Positions 56,000 to 64,000 of a stretch of 64,000 nt of DNA are shown here, piece by piece. Below the pieces are notes generated by a model. That model did not search any database and was not told where the DNA came from. It was given only the letters and a program-made list of their open reading frames with translations. Positions within the stretch are counted from its first letter, which is position 1. Each line of letters starts with the position of its first letter. The DNA comes from Polytrichum commune (Eukaryota; Streptophyta; Polytrichopsida; Polytrichales; Polytrichaceae), in the NCBI GenBank assembly GCA_950295325.1, contig OX485805.1, positions 48,136,758 to 48,200,757 of the forward strand, in the 5' to 3' direction. The translations under genes and the position numbers were made by a program.

Positions 56000-56190
56000 A
56001 CATGGCAGTTTGCTATTGCTTGGGACCTGTCATGTCCTACGTGGGAAGAAACACGGGTCCAGTTGTCCTCCATACCCGGAACTGACCCGTTCGTCGTCAC
56101 GGTGCACACTGAGCTCCCTCGTTTCTTCGATGGCGACCTTCGTCCGCTTCGCAATGTTGCGTGCTTAGTTTTAGCGATGGCGGAGTAAGT
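56000..56190 (+). promoter_or_regulatory. Possible promoter / first exon of an unidentified transcription unit
   Basis: GC content rises sharply at 56.0 kb. CCTACGTGGGA at about 56036-56046 has an ACGT core as in G-box/ABRE elements. ATGGCGACCTTCGTCCGC (56131) opens a 12-codon frame (MATFVRFAMLRA). ATGGCGGA|GTAAGTA at 56176-56190 is an excellent donor-like site. These are hints of a 5' region only. Confidence 0.35.
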
Positions 56191-56449
56191 ACTGCCGGTA
56201 GCACAATTGACGAATGCCTATAAACTGCAAGAAAGTCGAGGGGTAGCTGATATACACATCATCAGGTTGCTAAGTTTGCAGTCAGTGAGGGTTTCATTCC
56301 ACATGTTCTGAATTACTGCACCGAATTTGATCACAGACTTAAAGTACATGTTGAAGAGAGAGCCCTGATGATGCGACATAGCCTGCTACTGCAGAGTTAG
56401 AAAGGGTGGTACGTTGGTGACGGGACGTGCATCATCAGAAGCATTGTGA

Positions 56450-56945
56450 AGTATGACTCAAGACTGTAGCAGTGAGAGTTGAGAGAACAATGGCGAGTTT
56501 CTTCGCTGTAAAATCGTCTTTGCGTCGCAGGTTTCTCTTCTTGTACGAGTTGCTGGCCTTGAGTTCCTCCAGCTTGTGATCTCCCCCCTCAACCTGGAGT
56601 TTGAACTTGGCATTTTGCGTCACCTTGGACCTCCGCTCTTTGGTATGACTGAGACTTTAGCAGGAGTGGATAGAACAACAGCGAGTTACTTCGGTGGGAA
56701 TTCGTCTTTGCGAAGGTTACGGCGTCAGAGGTTTCTCTTGTACGAGTTGCTGGCCTTGGGTTTATCCCACTTATGATCACAGTTAACTACTCACTTGCCA
56801 TTAACCTCGCTCTAACCTGACTTTCTTCGCATACGCCTGCATGCGTGTGTGTTCCTTCCCGCCATAGCGCCTGGCTCAACCTGGGGTCTGAACTTGGCAT
56901 TTTATGTTACCTTGGACCTCCGATCTATCATGCTGTTTGCTGTTT
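56450..56945 (+). repeat. Nested tandem duplications of ~200 and ~310 bp
   Basis: GAGTTGCTGGCCTTG...CTT-TGATC with its preceding GTCTTTGCG block occurs at about 56460-56580 and again at 56650-56780. AACCTGG-GT-TGAACTTGGCA plus CCTTGGACCTCCG occurs at about 56590-56635 and 56878-56928. The copies differ by scattered substitutions and small indels. Confidence 0.8.
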
Positions 56946-57300
56946 ACACCATTGGAAGAGTGGATGCCGTGCACCGGAGAGAAGGAAAGGTCGAACAAGT
57001 AGTCCGGGAAAGGTATGTACTAGTCTGGAACCAGACTAATTCTCTCACAATAATTCAGTTGAGCAAATGCCTTCTGTTTCGAATGTCTCCACTATGATGA
57101 GGAAGTCGTGGCTAGAATGTACATGCCCTCTAGGCTTATTATTCTGCACAGCACCAATTCTAAGTAACTGCTCTATTTTAGCAGAGACGAGTTGTGATGC
57201 CGCTTTACAACAAGACATCTTAACTAACAGAAGCTCTTCTTCTTCTTCGCCGTACTCAGCTCAACTCGTCGTGCAGGTAACGACGTTCTTGCAATTCTAG

Positions 57301-57845
57301 TGTATAGAGACTGCCTCTAGGAACCAGGGGTTTGGACAAAACCACTCGAATTAGCTTCCTGTATCTTGCTTGAGAGGAGACAAGAAGAGCTTGTGGACTG
57401 TGAAACAGCGTTCCTAGGAGCAGCAAACGACGTTCTTTTGCAATATGTAGAAACTGCCTCCGGGAATCAGGTACTTGTGTATAAGCACTCTAAGTTCCCT
57501 GTTTCTTGCTTGAGAGTGAATAAGAGTTACTGGACTGTGAATCAGCGATCATAGGACTAGCTAACGTCGTTCTTGCATTCGCACCGTGTAGAAACTGCCT
57601 CCAGGAACCAGGGCCTTTGATGAAAACGCTGGAAGCTTCCTGTTTCTTGCTTGCGAGGAGACAGTAGCTTCTGGACTGTGAAACGGCGATCCTAGGAGCA
57701 GCTAAAGACGTTCTTGCATTTGCATTGTGTAGAGACTGCCTCTGGGAACCAAGGACTTCGACAAAGCCACTCGAAGCTTCCTGTTTCTTGCTTGAGAGGG
57801 GACAAGAAGAGCTTCTGGACTGTGAAGTAGCTATCCTAGACCAAG
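57301..57845 (+). repeat. ~141-bp tandem repeat, 4 units
   Basis: Units start with TGTAGAGACTGCCTC (or a variant) at 57301, 57446, 57587 and 57728. Each has GGAACCAGG, CTTCCTGTTTCTTGCTTG, GACTGTGAA and AGC...GACGTTCTTGCA. In one frame the units read ELLDCETAILGAA-like peptides, but stops fall in different places, so coding is unproven. A fifth, diverged unit is at about 63670-63790. Confidence 0.85.
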
Positions 57846-58091
57846 ATGCCAGAGCAGGATGTGTCAGACTCCGAGGTTAGGAGGAGAGGCCTTGAACATG
57901 CCTCTGCGAATGCAGGGGTGGAGACAACATGCCCTTACAGCACCTGTGAGGGGCCTTACAGAAATCCGGGACATCACCAGGAGTGCTGCCAAAGGAATCC
58001 TCACCCGCCCTGCAAACATGAAATCAAAGACTTGGCAGACATGGGAGCTGGAACTGCAGACATGTATAACCTTGACCACAGTGGCCAAAGG
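57846..58091 (+). CDS. Unrecognised exon-like open segment
   Basis: Two frames stay open here: one starts MPEQDVSDSEVRRRGLEH and is Cys-rich (CPYSTCEG, HHQECCQRN, PPCKHEI), the other contains RGLTEIRDITRSAAKGI. The segment ends in CCAAAG|GTTAGTG, a donor-like site, and is GC-richer than the flanking sequence. I recognise no domain and cannot choose the frame. It follows the tandem repeat directly. Confidence 0.25.
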
Positions 58092-59880
58092 TTAGTGAAT
58101 TTTCAATGTGTAAGTGTCACCGGGCGTGCATATCAAACTTTTCTGATTATACAATGTCGTGTGCTTCCTTCTTGGTGATTGTGAATGGCCTCTTCAGCAA
58201 ATTGTGGAACAGAGTTTACGTCATGGCCTCCCATTTCCACGTCCCCTTCACTGCTGATCCCTGAATACGATTCGTAATCATCAAGGTCCCAATCGCAAAA
58301 AACCCATGCCCATCTAACCTAAAACTGGCGTATCTACATCCTGGTCCTGTTTGAGCGACTTTCTCAATTTGTAAAAACATTCCACACTGGCTGTTGCAAC
58401 CTGACATGTTTGATAACGAGTTTAGGTCAGTACAAGTACAGATACCAACAAGACATCATTTTGTAGCATTCCGCTTATGAGTCTGTTGGTTCTGTCCCCT
58501 GTGACCCTGTCAAAGTCGAAGCTTCTTCATAATGTTACCGAGTATTCTGATAGAACAAGATCAATATTTATTTGTGATTGATGCAATTATTTTAACAATT
58601 TGAAGAGAACTGGCGCTCCACTACTTTCAGTAGATATGGTGAGGACATGACTACTGCTTGACCAAGTGTATGTTTACTGTGTACCCACTTGTAACCACAT
58701 CAACCTGTTGGAACTGGTTTTACCTGTTCTGGTGTGGAAATATGGACGTAGACTTGAGCAAATAGGGGCTGTTGAGATGAGAGGTAGCCTCGTGTAAGAC
58801 TTGATGATATTCTACTGACACCATTCTTGTTTAGGTAGGCTTGTGATTAAAGGGCAGTTATGTGGTGAGCTACTTCTCAAGATGTAGTACATGAGAAGAA
58901 CTTGATGGTCAGGAACAGTGGAATTGTAGGTCAATTAGTTGTCCAATTAGTTCCCTGCTTGAATCAATCCAGCTCGAAATGTACTAATATACAAGCCTGT
59001 AAACTATTTCGATTTGACTCTAGCTTCCAGGAATTAGCTTGGGTTAGTACCAACCCTTAAAGGTCAAAATGCCTTGTTTGGCATCAATGCACTAATTTCG
59101 AGCTATGTTGGACAAGTGTCGCAATATCCTTGTAGTGTCGTCACTTAATTTGTAACTAGAGAAGTGATTTGCATGTGTGAACTGGCCTTGGCCCACCAAT
59201 CTGTCTAGTGAGTGGATATGATATTAGATGATGTAACTGTGAGGCACAATGTGTATTACTTATGAACTGGTTTCCCAACAGTGCTAATAACTTTAGGTGA
59301 TTGTCGGCTAACCTTCAAGACAACGATGCAGGGGTAATATACTGATCTGGAGACTTTCTAGAAAATAATCTCTTGAGGTGCCCTTGTAGACTAAATCAAG
59401 TCTCAAAACCTAATGAGAGGGGCTAACATTCTCAAGGTATGTGCTACAAAAAGTAGTATTGATTGGACTCCTACATCCGTTTTGAGTGAAATCCCTTAAA
59501 GATTGTAGTTATGTCAGCTTTTTTCATATAGATTGTGGAGATTGTCTATCCCTTGGTTGGAGTAGCCCAAGTTCTGTACTGGCTGTTGCAGCCTGACAGT
59601 GTTTGTTGAACTTCTAAGACAATCTCATCAGAGTCATGGGTAAAGTTTACAAGATGGCCGAATGTTATTGGTTGTCAATGATGTCTATCTATGATTGGCT
59701 GAGCTTATGAGTATATGTGGAATACATCAGTATGGAATACAAGTGTTGTACTTACCACATAATTTTGCAGGTTGGACAATTTCATCTATAATTGTCTCTG
59801 TCAAATTGTTCATCATTATAAATGATAATGGTTCAAGCTTTCTTACAATAAACGTTGAACTTCCATTGGCATCACAGGAC

Positions 59881-60028
59881 CCAGGGATCAACCCAACTGG
59901 TACATGCAGAGAATGCCAAGGTCAAAGAATATCTTCAGGTAATTCAGCTGAAATATTTCATTTCCTCACAGCTGATATTGAACAATCTTCTTGTTTTGAT
60001 TGAAGGCGATCAAAGCTTTGCCTTTCTG
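59881..60028 (+). CDS. Possible last exons of an unidentified gene
   Basis: CATCACAG precedes 59881. A frame TQGSTQLVHAENAKVKEYLQ ends at CTTCAG|GTAATT (59938). A 67-bp intron-like stretch ends TTGATTGAAG at 60005, and in phase the next codons read AIKALPF then stop (60006-60029). Both junctions and the phase fit, but there is no known homologue in my reading, and other frames across the region are also open. Confidence 0.3.
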
Positions 60029-60430
60029 AATAGGTGGCTGCACTAGAATTATTCAGTTTCTGACCAAGATAGAGAGAATTGGCTGAAATATTGCACTGTT
60101 CACAGAAAGGTTAGTCAGAATCCGGTCGAATTAATCACAAAGCATGATCGTCAAAGTCAACTGGAATTGTCGACCATAGTGCAATCATAATGGGTAAGGC
60201 GGCCAGCAATCCCCCAAAAGGTGAGCTGGCAGCTGCACCTACCATTATGGCCCTTGCAACAAAAATAATTAATTTTTATCATGTAATGTGACCACCAAAG
60301 TGGTCTAATGTGCCACTGGAAATGTTGGCACACTCAGTTTGCAACTGAGATGGACATCCAACTTGTTGAATGACCACATCTCACAAATTGCATGACATAT
60401 GGGTGTGTGGGGATTCTATTTGACAGAATC

Positions 60431-60765
60431 GGCCTCAAGTCATTTTTGCGGATCTCCCAGAGGATGGCATGCACACTAGTGTGGGTCACAATTTGTACAC
60501 TCAGATGAGAGCATTTGATTCAATGATCGAGAGAGCCCGGGATGCCACTTCTGTGGATGTTCATCAGGATCTCCCAGGGGATTTGTACACTTGGAAGCCC
60601 TGTTCGACAGCAATTGACCCGTCAATGATTGAGAGAGCACCAGGTGTCACTTTTGAGGATATTGATCAGCATCGTGTATGTGGAATAGCAAGTGCATCCT
60701 TCAATGCTGATTTCACCAAGCTCACTCCATCCCAGGATGTGGTCTATCTTAATGATCATTCTTAG
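60431..60765 (+). CDS. Open frame with internal repeat, function unknown
   Basis: After a stop and an acceptor-like TTGACAG the frame reads RPQVIFADLPEDGMHTSVG and continues for over 100 codons to 60765. Two related parts (AFDSMIERARDATSVDVHQD and AIDPSMIERAPGVTFEDIDQ) show an internal duplication of about 37 residues that kept its frame. No family recognised. It could be an exon or a decayed coding repeat. Confidence 0.3.
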
Positions 60766-60962
60766 CAAAAGAGGAGAATCTGACAATGATATATCATGCA
60801 CTGTTGAACACACATGCACAGCTTTGATACAGGAAATTCATTATGAGAACTAGCTGGGAAACTTATAGCCACAACAATTTGGACTTTTGCAAGAGACATG
60901 AATGCTACATTGAGAACATCCTTCACTGAGGAGTACAAGGACATGAGAGGCACTTAGCTAGT

Positions 60963-61313
60963 TTGGAGGTCAAAAATCCGTCTGTAACAAGTATCTGGAA
61001 CAAGGGAGTTATCATCATGTGCAGCTTGCAAACTGACCAACGGGTAGCATCAGAACTTGAAACCCATGATTTACTGATCGGAGGTTTGAATTATTTGGTA
61101 TTCAATATTTGCAGTTATATCAAGGTCTTTAACCACATCTCCAATGGAGCACATGTATCTTTTAGGATGAACAGCAGCTCTTTGGGCACTGAACCGGAGG
61201 TCAGGATATCGCCTGCTTGGGTTGATCTACCACTGATCAATGTGAATTGGTCTTATGAGAATATTGCAACCTATGATGGAGACGAGGGAAATTTGACCAG
61301 GTCCCAACCCTAG
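60963..61313 (+). CDS. Open frame, function unknown
   Basis: A 116-codon frame with mixed composition (SLGTEPEVRISPAWVDLPLI, NWSYENIATYDGDEGN near its end). No domain, signal peptide or membrane segment that I can name. It lies 200 bp after the frame at 60431-60765 on the same strand. It may be chance. Confidence 0.2.
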   Translation: MEVKNPSVTSIWNKGVIIMCSLQTDQRVASELETHDLLIGGLNYLVFNICSYIKVFNHISNGAHVSFRMNSSSLGTEPEVRISPAWVDLPLINVNWSYENIATYDGDEGNLTRSQP

Positions 61314-61502
61314 TTCATGAAGTCTTGAAACCCATCATATTTCCTCATACAATCCATTTCAGTTTCTGCAGTAGACTAATGCCTGGTAACCTTGCTACCA
61401 ATTTTGTCTTCCATTCCTAGTGCCATGTGATCCCATTGACAAATTTCTGAACCATTTGGAGTGCCAATCAACTGAAGTACTCCTGTAACTTACTGATGCT
61501 AC

Positions 61503-61649
61503 ATGGAGGATGTTTCAAATTGGGGAAACAAACTGGGCATTGTTGAGCACTGGCTTGAAGGTGTAATATACCAAGGAGCGCATGACCTTCCAAGAACGGG
61601 CAGCCCTTTCTATGGGACTGTATCTGCAGGAATTGTCACTTACAGCTGA
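61503..61649 (+). CDS. Short open frame, function unknown
   Basis: A 48-residue frame (starts MEDVSNWGNKLGIVEHWLEG, ends GTVSAGIVTYS) with protein-like composition. No splice sites clearly bound it. Listed because three such frames follow each other on one strand between 60.4 and 61.7 kb. Confidence 0.2.
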   Translation: MEDVSNWGNKLGIVEHWLEGVIYQGAHDLPRTGSPFYGTVSAGIVTYS

Positions 61650-62799
61650 TTTAAAACTGGGCTCAGGATTTCTTGATCTCCTTGGATTCATTATATCACT
61701 GAATTGGCAGGAGATGCTGTTGTAACAATATTGTAACCTCTGGTATATCCGGAGCCCTGTGTACATCAGGTTGTCTTGAACCCTTATGAGAGAATTTATT
61801 TCCAAATTGCAGTAGACTACTCCTGGGTACTTGTAATCAGAGTAGTTGTCTAAAGAGTTCCTCTGATTAGTTGTACCAATATTTGTATTGGTGTAATATT
61901 ATGTTATTCGAGTTACTTGTACCAATTGTCATGTAATCTTGATGATAAGGCAACCTGTGAACAATTTTTGAGCTAACTTACCAAGTCCCTTGGGCATTGG
62001 AATTTCAATTGGGGATCTTAATGTGGGTATTAGTGGTGGTTTACTGTCACTTACAACTGATTGTCAGTTGTTTACTTGTATTTGGTGTACTGTGTTGTGT
62101 TGTTGGTGGGACTTGAGAAAGTGCCCTTTCTATATGTAGGGAAGTTTCGAATGCTGCTTCATGGTCCAAAGACTGGCTCTCTGACTTAAGAAAACTCTGC
62201 AATCGAACAACATCCTAATAAACCCAAGACAGAAACTTGTGCCTGGATTCCTTGTAAGTGAGAAGCGTTCGATTTGCTTGCTCCACTTGAGTTCTTTGTT
62301 CACAGAAAGCTAAGCAAGCATACCTGATGCTCCAGTATAATGACAAGCACAAGCCTGGAAACAATAGCATTTCACTTTGTGTGAATTGGATGGCAAATCC
62401 GTTGATATGGCCTCAACATAACAATGTGTAACAAGTCATCAGAGTGTTTCCCTACAGATATATTCTTACTGTAAAGATTTATGGTCACCACTTTTGATCA
62501 TGGTTGTAGCCATGTTTGTGAAGACCTGATTCCTAATCAATAAAGTAATCCTCAAAACCAAATAAAATCAGGCAGCCTGTTGCAATTTTTTGTAACCTTG
62601 GATATCTGATCTTTCGTGGAAGAAGTGAGACATGTGCCTCTCTTCACAACCATGTCATGTGGGTATTATTTGGTTTGTTTTTCATATTCTCCAATCTCTA
62701 CCAATTTATACAACAAAACTTGGGCTGCAATAGCAAATCTACACTGAAGCATTAGCAAAAATCGGATTGAAATCAAACCTCACTTGATGTAGTTATGCA
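61650..62799. other. No gene recognised
   Basis: Contains CTAATAAACCCA-AGACAG...TTGTAAGTGAG near 62215-62262, which recurs at about 63907-63960 (CTAATAAACCCAGGGCAG...TTGTAAGAAG), so part of this stretch is duplicated at the window end. Confidence 0.45.
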
Positions 62800-63005
62800 G
62801 CATAAGTGCATATTTGTTTGATTCCTTAATTGGACACATAGGTCCTCCCAATTGTCTTCACTATCGAGTGTGGAGTAGTTTAATAGATCTAAAGATGTAG
62901 TCTATCATCTTCTAAACATGTGTAAGACAATTGTGTTCATTCTTCGATCCTCACCTAACCGCACACCAATCAAATATAAAGGTTTGATTAAGAAAGGTAA
63001 CCGAA
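62800..63005 (-). repeat. Dispersed repeat 'D', minus-strand copy
   Basis: On the minus strand it shares TATATTTGATTGGTGTG, GATCGAAGAATGAACACAA and GACAATTGGGAGGACCTATG with 55640-55800, and its first part with 38890-39080. Confidence 0.65.
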
Positions 63006-63009
63006 TAAC

Positions 63010-63960
63010 AGTCATATACCTTTAGAGAATGGGTGCCATGCACCAGAGAAGCAGAGAACAGACTGCAAAGGACATACATAGAAGACTGTTCATAGAGGAC
63101 TCTAATCACAGTGACTTTCACTCCTGCTGAGAAAACGCATTTGCTTAGATCGTCTGGGATCTTTTGCATTATCTACTTCAACTGGGCTCTTTGGGAGCAG
63201 TGAGGTGTGACTCTTCTCATGTAGCCTCTACAACATTAATGAACACACTGATTCTTTGCCATCGACAGCAAGCAGGACAAACTGTGAGATTGTTGCAATT
63301 TCACAGGTGAAGATTAGTGTTAATCTGGTATCATCTTTATTTTGTCTTGTTTTTAATACCAATTGGGTATCTATAATGAGGATTTCACATTTTTTGTTAC
63401 CAGTAGGGTATGGACATGTGATGGTATTTTTGTTTCAGTACCATGCAAGAACCTTCACACCTAGGTAAAATTGCCTTAGTATTAGTATGATTTATAATGG
63501 TACTGACCCAAATAATAGCTCAGGTAAACAAGGATTCTCTCATCTTGACATACCCACCAAATATCTATATTTGACTGGTATTACAATTCTGATGCTCATG
63601 GGTAGGTTCTTAGATACCATTATTGATGCTGATTATTGATACAATGCATTCACCTATATTCTAGACCAACACTGGTGCAGACAGTCTCCGGGAACCAGGA
63701 ACATCCAGAAGGTCCCTTTTTCTCACTTCACAAGAATTATGAGCTCCTGGACTGTGAAGCTGTGATCCTTCGACCATGTCAGACCCTAGAGGTGCCATCT
63801 CTTGCGCCCAGAAGTGAAAGTGGGTTCAAGGCATTTGCAAATGGGGCAGCAACATCTTTGAATAAAGAGAACTCTCCCAATCACACCTCCAATTGAATAA
63901 ACAAATCTAATAAACCCAGGGCAGGAATTTATGCCTGGTTTTCTCCTTGTAAGAAGTGTA
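63010..63960 (+). repeat. Diverged second copy of the 56.9-57.9 kb segment
   Basis: GGGTGCCATGCACCAGAGAA matches GGATGCCGTGCACCGGAGAG (56964); the blocks around 63190-63310 match 57170-57285; the piece at 63670-63790 is a unit of the ~141-bp repeat; the piece at 63800-63860 matches 57880-57935. The order is kept. Repeat R (63340-63665) is inserted between them. This indicates an old tandem duplication of ~6 kb. Confidence 0.6.
63340..63665 (+). repeat. Repeat 'R', copy 3 (uninterrupted)
   Basis: It matches 38330-38642 plus 38870-38890 and, reversed, 15490-15726. Here GATACCATTATTGATGCTGA runs on without the L1 fragment that splits the 38.6-kb copy, so it is the reference empty site. Confidence 0.75.
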
Positions 63961-64000
63961 CAATTCTCCAAAGTTCTCTTCCATCAATTTCTCTTCTACT

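Overview
This window looks like low-GC, repeat-rich nuclear DNA from a land plant. The evidence is two plant-type HSP90 co-chaperone p23 genes, an L1 LINE fragment with a plant-like CxxC...H...C tail, and PIF/Harbinger, hAT and MULE-like DNA elements with many MITEs. The mix of old repeats, and especially a LINE that appears to carry a restriction-like endonuclease instead of the L1/RTE type usual in flowering plants, makes me lean towards a fern or another non-angiosperm plant. That is an inference. There is no prokaryotic feature and no CRISPR.

Layout. 1-2.3 kb: 3' part of a LINE with a restriction-like nuclease, broken twice by the same hAT MITE family. 2.3-4.3 kb: repeat 'A', followed by a tRNA-derived SINE. 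5.2-6.5 kb: p23 gene 1 (+), two exons, 156 aa. 9.2-9.9 kb: second LINE copy. 12.2-13.3 kb: p23 gene 2 (-), intronless, 221 aa, with a Gly-Met tail; the genes face each other tail to tail. 13.8-17 kb: small duplications, a LINE 3' end with an 11-bp target duplication, a foldback and an L1 LINE 3' fragment. 17.7-19.15 kb: a MULE-like MITE and a PIF/Harbinger element that keeps part of its transposase.

21.0-33.1 kb: an array of diverged ~1-kb repeats separated by CT tracts. Each unit carries a conserved ~115-bp core that looks like the 3' end of an intron. The array is interrupted by a 1.9-kb unit related to 'A', a hAT MITE and a 3.2-kb insertion that itself holds a SINE. The SINE tail matches the 3' end of the nuclease LINE.

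34.3-35.4 kb: hAT transposase remnant with BED-finger and C-terminal parts but no catalytic middle. 36.3-37.0 kb: a 36-bp minisatellite. 38-56 kb: no host gene recognised; a ~300-bp dispersed repeat in many copies, hAT and MULE-like MITEs, and a 489-bp almost perfect hairpin (43,788-44,276). 56-64 kb: a different texture, with local duplications, a ~140-bp tandem repeat and short open frames flanked by good splice-like sites; it may be an unrecognised, partly duplicated transcription unit.

The only genes I am confident of are the two p23 genes, which encode paralogous cytosolic HSP90 co-chaperones. Almost everything else is mobile-element or repeat sequence.
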